Below, one piece after another: positions 7,913 to 15,510 of a DNA stretch of 64,000 bases. The first letter of the stretch is position 1. Each line of letters opens with the position of its first letter. The DNA comes from Parvibaculum sp. (GTDB lineage Bacteria; Pseudomonadota; Alphaproteobacteria; Parvibaculales; Parvibaculaceae), in contig JAHBYL010000003.1 of the NCBI GenBank assembly GCA_019635955.1, positions 1 to 64,000 on the forward strand, read 5' to 3'. The notes beneath the pieces were generated by a model, which saw only the letters and a list, made by a program, of their open reading frames with translations, was not told where the DNA came from and did not search any database. Made by a program: the position numbers and the translations under genes.

Positions 7913-9583
7913 ATGACGATCGACCGCACGACGCTGCGCTGGAACGGCTGGGGCCCTGTGAAGCAGGAAAACCCGCTGCCTTCGGACTCGCCCAAATGGG
8001 ACTGGATTCAGGAATCGCTCGGCCTATCGCGCCTGCCCTCCACGCCCGCCGTGCCGCTCCCTTCGATCCGCCTGCCCACATGCCGGATTTCCGAAAGCGT
8101 GCTCGAAAAGCTGCGCGGCATTGTCGGCGCGAACCAGCTTCGCACCGACGATTACGAACGCGCCTTCCATGCGCGCGGCAAGTCCTATCACGATCTTCTC
8201 TATGTGCGGGCGGGCAAGCTCGACATGGCGCCGGATGCCGTTGCCTATCCGCGCAGCGCCGATGAGGCGCTTGCCGTGGTGAAGCTCTGCGCGGAGGAGG
8301 ACATTGCGCTGGTACCCTTCGGCGGCGGCTCATCCGTTGTCGGCGGCGTCAACGCCATGGCGCGGTCGCTCGGCGGCGCGGTGCTGACGCTCGACACGAC
8401 GCTGATGACGCGCATCATCCAGATCGACAAGATGTCGATGACGGCGCGGATCGAGGCGGGCATCTATGGGCCGCAACTGGAAGAACAGTTGCAGGCGCAT
8501 GGCGTGACGCTTGGCCATTATCCGCAGAGCTTCCCGCTCTCCACGCTGGGCGGCTGGATCGCCGCGCGCGGCGCGGGCCAGCAATCGAACCGCTATGGCA
8601 AGGCGGAGAAATGGCTCGTCTCCGCAAAGCTCGCAACGCCCAGGGGCTTCTGGACGACGGAAGCAACGCCCGCCAGCGCCGCAGGCCCGAACCTCAACCA
8701 GCTCGTCGCGGGCTCGGAGGGTATTCTCGGCGTGATCGTGGAAGCGACGGTGAAAATCCACGAACTGCCGGAGCGCAAGGATTATCGCGGCTATCTCTTC
8801 AAGAATTTCGCCGCCGGCGTGGACGCGGCGCGGCGCATCAACCATGCGGAGATTCCCGTTGCCATGGTCCGCCTTTCCGATGCGCCGGAAACCTATTTCT
8901 TCCAGACCTTCTCGTCATCGAGCAGCGGCGGGCTGAAATCGAAGCTGCAGGCGGCCTATCTCAAGATGAAGGGCTTCAACGAAACGCCTTGTCTCATGCT
9001 GATCGGCCATGAGGGGCCGAAGGAAACCGTGATCTGGGCGCAGGAACAGACAGAAGCGATCTGCAAGCGGCAGGGCGCGCTGGCGCTCGGCACCGGACCC
9101 GGCAAACGCTGGTATCACGGCCGCTTCGACAGCCCGGCGATCCGCGACCCGATGATGGACCGCGGCCTCGGCGTCGATACGCTCGAAACCTCGACGCGCT
9201 GGTCGAACATCGCCAATCTGCATGAGAAGGTGTCGGCGGCGATCGCCGGCGCGATGGCCGCCCATATGCCCGAGCAACATGCGCGCGGCATCGTGATGGG
9301 CCATGTGAGCCACTCCTATCCCGATGGCGCGAGCCTCTATTTCACCTTCATCTTCCCGCGCCAGCTCGACCGCGAGGTGGAGCAGTGGCAGGCAATCAAG
9401 CGGGCGGCCTCCGACGCGATCATCATGAATGGCGGCACGATCAGCCACCATCATGGCGTCGGCCTCGACCATGCGCCCTGGCTTGCGGAAGAAAAGGGCG
9501 AGATCGGCTTTGCGCTGCTGAAGGCAGCGAAGCGCGAGATGGACCCGAAAGGCGTGATGAATCCGGGCAAGCTGCTCGGGTAG
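7913..9583 (+). CDS. alkylglycerone-phosphate (alkyl-DHAP) synthase-like flavoenzyme
   Basis: A 556-residue FAD-binding oxidase of the PCMH family. Two features point to alkyl-DHAP synthase rather than D-lactate or glycolate oxidase. One is the N-terminal LRWNGWG segment (residues 8-14), also seen in eukaryotic AGPS. The other is the C-terminal SHHHGVG near residues 510-516, the His cluster needed for exchanging the acyl chain of acyl-DHAP for a fatty alcohol. PFGGGSSVVGG is the FAD pyrophosphate loop. The enzyme would form the ether bond of ether lipids. The adjacent glpD makes DHAP, which supports this. Activity is inferred, not proven. Confidence 0.85.
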   Translation: MTIDRTTLRWNGWGPVKQENPLPSDSPKWDWIQESLGLSRLPSTPAVPLPSIRLPTCRISESVLEKLRGIVGANQLRTDDYERAFHARGKSYHDLLYVRAGKLDMAPDAVAYPRSADEALAVVKLCAEEDIALVPFGGGSSVVGGVNAMARSLGGAVLTLDTTLMTRIIQIDKMSMTARIEAGIYGPQLEEQLQAHGVTLGHYPQSFPLSTLGGWIAARGAGQQSNRYGKAEKWLVSAKLATPRGFWTTEATPASAAGPNLNQLVAGSEGILGVIVEATVKIHELPERKDYRGYLFKNFAAGVDAARRINHAEIPVAMVRLSDAPETYFFQTFSSSSSGGLKSKLQAAYLKMKGFNETPCLMLIGHEGPKETVIWAQEQTEAICKRQGALALGTGPGKRWYHGRFDSPAIRDPMMDRGLGVDTLETSTRWSNIANLHEKVSAAIAGAMAAHMPEQHARGIVMGHVSHSYPDGASLYFTFIFPRQLDREVEQWQAIKRAASDAIIMNGGTISHHHGVGLDHAPWLAEEKGEIGFALLKAAKREMDPKGVMNPGKLLG

Positions 9584-9589
9584 TTGCCC

Positions 9590-11245
9590 TCACCCTTCCT
9601 TCATCATCTCCTTCGCCATTTCGATGGCGGTGGCGAAGTCCGGCGCGCGGGTGACGCGGTCGAGCACATGCATGCCGGCCAATACGCGCGCGGGCTGCGG
9701 CTGAAGCGCGGTGAAGATGACTTTGGTGCCGTTCTTCTCGCAGCGGTCGATCATGGTTTCGAGCGCGGTGACGCCCGTGGCGTCGATGACCGGTACGGCG
9801 CGCAGACGCACGATCAGCACTTTCGGCGGCGCACCGATCCGCTCCAGCGTTTCGCCGAGCCGCATGGCGACGCCGAAGAAGAAGGGCCCGCGAATGAGAC
9901 TTGCGGCAACGCCCGGCGGCAGGTCGTATTCCCGCATGGGCTGAAAGTCGCGGGGGCTCTCGTCGCTCACATCTTCCTCGACGAGATGAAGATCGGCCTG
10001 CACCTCGACCGCTTCCGACATGCGGTGCATGAAAAGAACGGCGGCAAGCACCACGCCGACCTCGATGGCGACGGTGAGATCGACCAGCACGGTGAGCGCG
10101 AAGGTGATGAGAAGCACGGCCCGGTCGCCCACCGGCGCGCGCATCATGTGACGGAACTTGTCGATCTCGCTCATGTTCCAGGCGACCACGAGAAGAACGG
10201 CCGACAAGGCGGCGAGCGGAATATAGGTGGCGAGCGGCCAGGCAAGCCCCATGAAGGCGAGAAGGAACAGGGCATGCAACATGCCGGCGATGGGGCTTCG
10301 CGCACCGGAGCGGATATTGGTTGCGGTCCGCGCGATGGCGCCGGTGGCGGGCAGACCGCCAATCGCCGCAGAGGCGCAGTTCGCCACGCCCTGCGCCACA
10401 AGCTCCGTATTGGAACGATGGCGGCGGCCCGTCATGCTGTCCGCGACCATGGCCGAGAGGAGCGACTCGACGCCCGCGAGGAAGGCGATGGTGAAGGCGC
10501 TCGGGAAGAGCGTGACGATGCGATCCATCGTCACCTCGGGGAAGGCGGGGAGCGCGAAGGAAGGTTCGAGCCCGGCAAAGCGCGTGCCGATGGTTTCCGC
10601 CGGAAGGGCGAAAAGCCAGACGAAGAAGGCGGACAGCACCACCGCGATCAGGAAACCAGGCAGCGCAGGCCGCGTGGCACGGAGCCAGAGAATGAGCACG
10701 AGCGCCGCCATGCCGACAGCGACGGTGGCAGGCGAGACGGTACCGAGCGCGCCCGACAAGGCAACGAGCTTGTCGATGAAGCCGGCGGGTTCGTTTTCGA
10801 GGGCGAGGCCGAGAAACTCGCGTATCTGACTGGCCGCGATGATGACGGCGATGCCCGCCGTGAAGCCCGTGACCACGGGTTCGGGAATATATTTGATGAA
10901 GGTGCCGGCGCGCAGCAGCCCGGCGCCGATGAGCATGAGCCCCGCCATTGCGGTTGCGATCAGGAGGCCGTCATAGCCGTGAACCGCGATGACGTTGAAA
11001 ACGACGACGACGAAGGCGCCGGTCGGCCCGCCGATCTGGAAGCGGCTGCCGCCAAGGGCCGAAATGAGAAAGCCCGCCACGACCGCCGTGACGAGGCCCT
11101 TGTCGGGCGTGGTGCCGCTGGCGATGGCGAGCGCCATGGCGAGCGGCAGGGCAACGATGGCGACGGTGAGACCGGCGATGAAATCGGCCCGGAAATCGGC
11201 GAAGCGATAGCCCTCCCGGAGCACGGTGACGAGCTTCGGAAGCAA
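9590..11245 (-). CDS. SulP-family anion transporter with STAS domain
   Basis: A SulP/SLC26-type inner-membrane permease. About 10-12 hydrophobic segments begin with FIAGLTVAIVALPLAMALAI and GGPTGAFVVVVF, the SulP signature region. A C-terminal STAS domain (VIDATGVTALETM) follows. Substrates in this family are sulfate, bicarbonate, chloride or dicarboxylates and cannot be chosen here. The start is uncertain. The frame is open back to 11407, but that would overlap the upstream synthetase gene. TTG 11245 (551 residues) is the first plausible codon after that gene's stop at 11298; GTG 11224 is also possible. Neither has a clear ribosome binding site. Confidence 0.88.
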   Translation of the reverse strand: MLPKLVTVLREGYRFADFRADFIAGLTVAIVALPLAMALAIASGTTPDKGLVTAVVAGFLISALGGSRFQIGGPTGAFVVVVFNVIAVHGYDGLLIATAMAGLMLIGAGLLRAGTFIKYIPEPVVTGFTAGIAVIIAASQIREFLGLALENEPAGFIDKLVALSGALGTVSPATVAVGMAALVLILWLRATRPALPGFLIAVVLSAFFVWLFALPAETIGTRFAGLEPSFALPAFPEVTMDRIVTLFPSAFTIAFLAGVESLLSAMVADSMTGRRHRSNTELVAQGVANCASAAIGGLPATGAIARTATNIRSGARSPIAGMLHALFLLAFMGLAWPLATYIPLAALSAVLLVVAWNMSEIDKFRHMMRAPVGDRAVLLITFALTVLVDLTVAIEVGVVLAAVLFMHRMSEAVEVQADLHLVEEDVSDESPRDFQPMREYDLPPGVAASLIRGPFFFGVAMRLGETLERIGAPPKVLIVRLRAVPVIDATGVTALETMIDRCEKNGTKVIFTALQPQPARVLAGMHVLDRVTRAPDFATAIEMAKEMMKEG

Positions 11246-11297
11246 AAGCTGCGGCGATGACGGTTTCCCTTGCGTGGGAAGTCCCCCGGTTGGCGCC

Positions 11298-12884
11298 TCA
11301 GCCCTGCTCGAGCAGCTTGCGGAGTTCGGCCTTCGCAATCTTTTCGAGCGTGGAGCGAGGCAGTTCGGCAACGATACGAATCTCGCGCGGACGCTTGAAG
11401 TCCGCAAGCCCCTTCATGCAGGCTGCGTCGATCTGCGCCACGAGATCCTTCGGCGCCGCCGCCTCGCCGCCCGGCACGAGAACGAAGGCGACCGGCACTT
11501 CGTCGAGCATCGGATCGCGCCTGGCGACGACCGCACATTCCTGGATGCCGGGGACGGTCATGATGACGCGCTCGATTTCCGACGCGGCGACATTCTCGCC
11601 GCCCACTTTCAGCATGTCCTTGTCGCGGTCGGCAAAGGAGATGAAACCGTCCTCGCCGAGCGTCACGCGGTCGCCGGTGATGAAATAGCCCTGATCGTCA
11701 AAGCTCTTCGCGGTCGCTTCCTCATTGTTGAGATATTCGAGGAAGAGCGAGAGGCCGGGCACGCCGCGCACGAGAAGATTGCCCGTCTCGCCCGGATCGA
11801 CCGGCTCTCCATTGTCGCGCAGGATCGCGATTTCATAAGCCGGAGAGGGCTTGCCGATCGACATGGGCCGGTTGGGCAGATGAATGTCGCCGACAATGCC
11901 ATGCGTGATGGTTTCGGTCATGCCCCACCAGCCGATCGTCTTGACGCCGAAATGCGCGTCGGTCGGCGGCGCGGAAATGCCGTTGCCCCAATAGCGGTAG
12001 GAATGGGATTTCGGCTTCTCCTGCCCCATCAGGGCGCGGACGCAGAAGGGAACCATCGAGGTCCAGGTGCAATGATGCTTCTGCGACACGGACCAGAAGC
12101 GCGAGGCCGAGAAGCGCGGCTGGAGAACGACGGTCGCGCCGACCCAGAGCGCGGCGAGCACCGAATAGGACTGCGCATTGGTGTGAAAGAGCGGCAGATA
12201 GGTGAGATGCACGTCGCTCTGGCGCAGATCCTCATGCAGCGCGCAGAGCTTGCCGCCCCAGAGCGCATTGGCATGGGTCCAGACGACGCCCTTGGGCCGC
12301 GAGGTCGTGCCGGACGTGTACTGGATGCCGATACGCGCCATCGGATCGGGCGCGCGGAGCGGCGCATCGGCGGCATCGTCATAGAGCGCGGCGAAACTTT
12401 CGGACTTCGCGGGCAGGTTCTTTTCCTGCGGCGCGGCGCCATTATCCGTCTCGGTCACGACGAGCCATTTGATCTTCGCGCAGGAGGCGGCGACGAGCGA
12501 GGCGAAGGCCGGCTGCGTGATCGCGCCGACAACGCCCGCATGATCGCTGAAATAGGTGAGATCGTCGGCGACGGAGCGCGCATTGGTGGTGACGGCGACC
12601 GCGCCGAGATGCGCGCAAGCATACCAGGCGATGAGGCTTTCGGGGCAATTGTCGAGATGGACGAGAACGCGCTCGCCGAACTTCACCCCGCGCTTCTTGA
12701 GACCCGCGGCAACCTGCATGACTTCATGCTGGAAACGCGCATAGGACCAGAGACGCGCCTCGCCATCGAATGGCTCCCAGATCAGGAAAGGATGATCTGG
12801 CCGCGCCGCCGCATGGGCCGCGAGAAGATGCGGCACGTCGAAATTCGAGAAAGGATGGACGAGCGGCGAGCGGAGCGCGGGCAT
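11298..12884 (-). CDS. class I adenylate-forming acyl-CoA synthetase
   Basis: A 528-residue ATP-dependent acyl-CoA ligase. The phosphate loop YTSGTTSRPKG lies near residue 187. Later hallmarks are GWWGMTETI, then YFITGDRV, and a C-terminal catalytic Lys motif near STLEKIAKAEL. The start MPALRSP has GGGGGGAAG immediately upstream; a longer frame to 12971 has no such site. The protein is compact and soluble, and CaiC/FadD-like. It may share a transcript with the SulP gene downstream (gap about 50 bases). The acid substrate is unknown. Confidence 0.92.
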   Translation of the reverse strand: MPALRSPLVHPFSNFDVPHLLAAHAAARPDHPFLIWEPFDGEARLWSYARFQHEVMQVAAGLKKRGVKFGERVLVHLDNCPESLIAWYACAHLGAVAVTTNARSVADDLTYFSDHAGVVGAITQPAFASLVAASCAKIKWLVVTETDNGAAPQEKNLPAKSESFAALYDDAADAPLRAPDPMARIGIQYTSGTTSRPKGVVWTHANALWGGKLCALHEDLRQSDVHLTYLPLFHTNAQSYSVLAALWVGATVVLQPRFSASRFWSVSQKHHCTWTSMVPFCVRALMGQEKPKSHSYRYWGNGISAPPTDAHFGVKTIGWWGMTETITHGIVGDIHLPNRPMSIGKPSPAYEIAILRDNGEPVDPGETGNLLVRGVPGLSLFLEYLNNEEATAKSFDDQGYFITGDRVTLGEDGFISFADRDKDMLKVGGENVAASEIERVIMTVPGIQECAVVARRDPMLDEVPVAFVLVPGGEAAAPKDLVAQIDAACMKGLADFKRPREIRIVAELPRSTLEKIAKAELRKLLEQG

Positions 12885-12984
12885 GGAAACTTCCCCCCTG
12901 TTGTTTCCGGTCCTATAGCGCAGGAACGCGGAGGCCGCCATGCCCGGCGCCCGATTCTGACGCCGGGTCACAGCCTGTTCCAGC

Positions 12985-13926
12985 TCAGCTCAAGGCTTCC
13001 TTCAGGGCCTTTGCGGCGGCTTTTACCGCATCGCGCGCGACATCGAGCACGCCCTGCATGTTGAAGAAACCGTGGATCATGCCTTCGTAATTGACATACT
13101 CGACTTCCACGCCCGCTTTCTTCAGCGCATCCGCATAGGCCTTGCCTTCGTCGCGCAGCACGTCGAAGCCGGCGGTAACGACATAGGCGCGCGGCAGCCC
13201 GGCAAGCGATTCCGCATGAAGCGGCGCGGCATAGGGATTTTTCGGATCGGCGCCGGCGCTCGACACATAATGGTTCCAGAACCAGTCCATGCCTTCGGCC
13301 TCGAGCATGTGGCCCGCTGCGAAATCCTTGTAGGACTGCGTGGTGCGGGGCGCATCCGTGACCGGATAGATGAGCAACTGGAAGGCGATCTGCGGGCCTT
13401 TCTCGGCCTTCGCACGAAGCGAGACGGCGGCGGCGAGATTGCCGCCCGCGCTGTCGCCCGCCACGGCGATGCGGTTCGGATCGATACCGATCTCGGCTGC
13501 ATTCGCCTCGACCCACTTCACGGCGGCATAGGCATCGTCGATGGCGGCAGGGAAAGGATGTTCGGGCGCAAGCCGGTAGTCGACGGCGATCACCTTGCAG
13601 CCTGCCTCGTTGGCAAGGGTGCGGCAGAGCGCATCATGCGTTTCGAGGTCGCCGATAACCCAGCCGCCGCCATGATAATAGACGAGGACCGGGCCCGTGC
13701 CGCCGGCCGCGACCGGCGTATAGATACGCACGGGAATGTCGCCCTCGGGGCCGGGAATCGCACGATCCTCGACCTTGCCGATCGCCACGCCCTGCGGATC
13801 GAGCATGGAGGCCATGGCGCGATACATTTCGCGCCCGCCCGCCGGCGGCAGGTCGATCAGACGCGGCGCATCGGGATTAGCCGCCATCTGTTCGAGCAGC
13901 GCCTTCGCCTGTGGATCGAGTGACAT
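12985..13926 (-). CDS. alpha/beta hydrolase, hormone-sensitive-lipase (HSL) family esterase
   Basis: A 313-residue esterase of family IV (HSL). The oxyanion motif HGGG lies at residues 85-88 and the nucleophile motif GDSAGG has Ser159. The acid and His come late, at GFDVLRDEG and IHGFFNM. No signal peptide is visible, so it is cytoplasmic. These enzymes hydrolyse short to medium acyl esters. GGAGG lies 12 bases before the ATG. It lies about 100 bases upstream of the acyl-CoA synthetase on the same strand, a plausible ester-hydrolysis plus activation pair. Confidence 0.93.
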   Translation of the reverse strand: MSLDPQAKALLEQMAANPDAPRLIDLPPAGGREMYRAMASMLDPQGVAIGKVEDRAIPGPEGDIPVRIYTPVAAGGTGPVLVYYHGGGWVIGDLETHDALCRTLANEAGCKVIAVDYRLAPEHPFPAAIDDAYAAVKWVEANAAEIGIDPNRIAVAGDSAGGNLAAAVSLRAKAEKGPQIAFQLLIYPVTDAPRTTQSYKDFAAGHMLEAEGMDWFWNHYVSSAGADPKNPYAAPLHAESLAGLPRAYVVTAGFDVLRDEGKAYADALKKAGVEVEYVNYEGMIHGFFNMQGVLDVARDAVKAAAKALKEALS

Positions 13927-14018
13927 TCTGGGTGGCCCTCCCGCCTTGTTAATTTTTCGCGAGGGACCGTTTTAGCCGCCGGGCGTGGAAAGCGCCAAGC
14001 GGCATTTGCGGGACGGGA

Positions 14019-14225
14019 TCAGTGGAGCATATGGCCTTCGCGGCTGCGGCGGCCTTCCACCATGTCTTCGACGACGAGGCGCAGCATCCGCCAGGCATCG
14101 GCCCGCATCTTCTCGCCGATCTCCTCAAGTTCCAGCACTGCCGTATCGGCATAGACGAGAGCCTTGCGGCCATGGGTGTCGACCATATAGGCGGCCAGAA
14201 GGTTGAGTTCGCGGTCGGTGATCAT
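14019..14225 (-). CDS. small acidic protein of unknown function
   Basis: A 68-residue predicted protein. I do not recognise a family. It is helical in character, beginning MITDRELNLLAAYMVDTHG, with a Glu-rich middle (LELEEIGEKM) and a basic RRSRE near the end. There is no signal or membrane segment. GGAG lies 10 bases upstream of the ATG, codon use resembles the neighbours, and no better frame exists in the region, so I think it is real. It is divergent from the small membrane protein at 14480. Confidence 0.6.
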   Translation of the reverse strand: MITDRELNLLAAYMVDTHGRKALVYADTAVLELEEIGEKMRADAWRMLRLVVEDMVEGRRSREGHMLH

Positions 14226-14419
14226 CGGGCGGGTCTCCGTTTGAGCCTGTTTGGCAAACGGAATTGCAACCGCCGGACCAACCGAATGACTATATAAACA
14301 CGAGACATTTCAATGGGTTATGCTTCGCATGGGATCGTGCATTAACGTCTCCGGCAAGCTTTGCCGGAAAGCCTTGCCGCAGGGCGGCAAATTCGACCTC
14401 GGGCCTCCCGCGACCCGTC

Positions 14420-14448
14420 TTGACATTTTCTGGTCTAATTCCTATTAA
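14420..14448 (+). promoter_or_regulatory. sigma70-type promoter of the small membrane protein gene
   Basis: TTGACA (14420-14425) is followed after exactly 17 bases by TATTAA (14443-14448). The predicted start point is near 14455, giving a short leader before ATG 14480. This is the best housekeeping-type promoter match I found in the window. Confidence 0.65.
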
Positions 14449-14469
14449 ATTGATAGACAATATAGGAAT
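14438..14469. promoter_or_regulatory. palindromic operator candidate overlapping the promoter
   Basis: ATTCCTAT (14438-14445) and ATAGGAAT (14462-14469) are exact inverted repeats separated by 16 bases. The left arm covers the -10 element and the right arm covers the early transcript. The position suits a repressor. I cannot assign a regulator family. Confidence 0.5.
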
Positions 14470-14479
14470 AGAGGTCCCC

Positions 14480-14803
14480 ATGAACCGCTTTGAAAGCCGA
14501 TCCGCGCTGACGGCCAAGGCAGCGTTTCACAGCGGCAGCCAGCAGCACCTGCGCCGGGACTGCGATACGGGCGGCCCTGCCGGAAGCAGCCCTGTCACGC
14601 ATCACGGCCACGGAAAGCCGGCCAGAATCTACGATATCCATTCAGGGAAACTGCACCGGGCATCCTTGCCGCCCGAGATGGCAGTCGAGCCGGGCGGTCG
14701 CGGCCAGAAGTGGCATCCGGGCCTGAGCGCCGCGCTTATCGTCGGCTCCAGCCTGTCCCTTTGGGCACTCATCATCGGCGGCGCTTCCTGGCTGGTTGGC
14801 TGA
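14480..14803 (+). CDS. small protein with one C-terminal membrane segment, unknown function
   Basis: A 107-residue protein starting MNRFESRSAL, with GAGG 5 bases upstream. Residues 1-80 are polar and His/Gly/Pro-rich (THHGHGKP). The last 25 residues (AALIVGSSLSLWALIIGGAS) form a single hydrophobic segment, giving a tail-anchored arrangement. A longer frame from 14264 is rejected because the promoter lies inside it. No family is recognised. The strong promoter and overlapping palindrome suggest tightly regulated expression. Confidence 0.62.
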   Translation: MNRFESRSALTAKAAFHSGSQQHLRRDCDTGGPAGSSPVTHHGHGKPARIYDIHSGKLHRASLPPEMAVEPGGRGQKWHPGLSAALIVGSSLSLWALIIGGASWLVG

Positions 14804-14835
14804 CGACGTGTCGGGGTCAGCGCAATGGCGCCACC

Positions 14836-15378
14836 TCAGCCCTTGAAGCCGCCCTGATCGAGAAAACTCTGTTCCTCAGGCGTCGTCACCCGGCCAAGCA
14901 CTTCATTGCGGTGCGGAAAGCGCCCGAAGCGGCGGATGATGTCCGCATGCTCGACGGCGAATGTCATCGTCTCCGGATCGTCGAGACGCTGCGCGAAATA
15001 GGCAAGCCCCCGCTCCTGCGCGGCGAGGTCTTCCGAATGCATGTAGGGCATGTAGAACCATTTACGCGCAGTGACAGGCGTCTCGACATCGTAGCGGCGG
15101 CGGACCGCCTCATCGGCGAGGGCGAGCGCCTTCTCATCCTGTGCAAAGGCACGATGATCGTTTCGCCACAGGTTGCGGGAGAACTGGTCGAGCACAAGGA
15201 TGAGGGCGAGCGAGCCCTGCGCATTGTCCGCCCAGCCATCAAGCCTGCCCTCCGACGCGGTGCGATGCGTCTCCGCAAAGCGCCGCTTTATCTCGGCGTC
15301 GAAATCGTCGCTCTTCGCGAACCATTTTTCCGGTCCGGCGGCAAACCAGAAATCGAGGACATCGCGGGGACGGATCAT
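14836..15378 (-). CDS. DUF924-family protein
   Basis: A 180-residue all-helical soluble protein of the DUF924 family. The opening VLDFWFAAGPEKWF is diagnostic. LVLDQFSRNLWR and the central FYMPYMHSEDL complete the family signature, and FGRFPHRNEVLGR is near the end. The fold is TPR-like and the function is unknown in all organisms I know of. It starts at ATG 15378, close to a palindromic repeat that separates it from the feruloyl-CoA synthase-like gene. Confidence 0.9.
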   Translation of the reverse strand: MIRPRDVLDFWFAAGPEKWFAKSDDFDAEIKRRFAETHRTASEGRLDGWADNAQGSLALILVLDQFSRNLWRNDHRAFAQDEKALALADEAVRRRYDVETPVTARKWFYMPYMHSEDLAAQERGLAYFAQRLDDPETMTFAVEHADIIRRFGRFPHRNEVLGRVTTPEEQSFLDQGGFKG

Positions 15379-15394
15379 GGCGGCTTCCCTAAAT

Positions 15395-15489
15395 CGTCAT
15401 GGCCCGGCTTGACCGGGCCATCCACATCTTTCCTGGTGCACAAACCTTATAAGACGTGGATGACCCGCATAAAGCGGGTCATGACGAAA
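15395..15489. repeat. Bipartite palindromic intergenic repeat
   Basis: Hairpin one (CGTCATGGCCCGG...CCGGGCCATCCAC) and hairpin two (GTGGATGACCCGC...GCGGGTCATGACG) are separated by about 25 bases. The outer TCGTCAT/ATGACGA and inner CCAC/GTGG ends are complementary. This is the same plan as the element at 2432-2513, with different stem bases. It lies between two minus-strand genes and may act as a processing or termination structure. Confidence 0.8.
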
Positions 15490-15510
15490 TATTGGCGAGA
15501 TGAATAACAA

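Noticed and set aside
9590-11407. Longer SulP protein starting at 11407
   Set aside because: It would overlap the upstream acyl-CoA synthetase by 110 bases and adds a basic low-complexity leader before the SulP domain.
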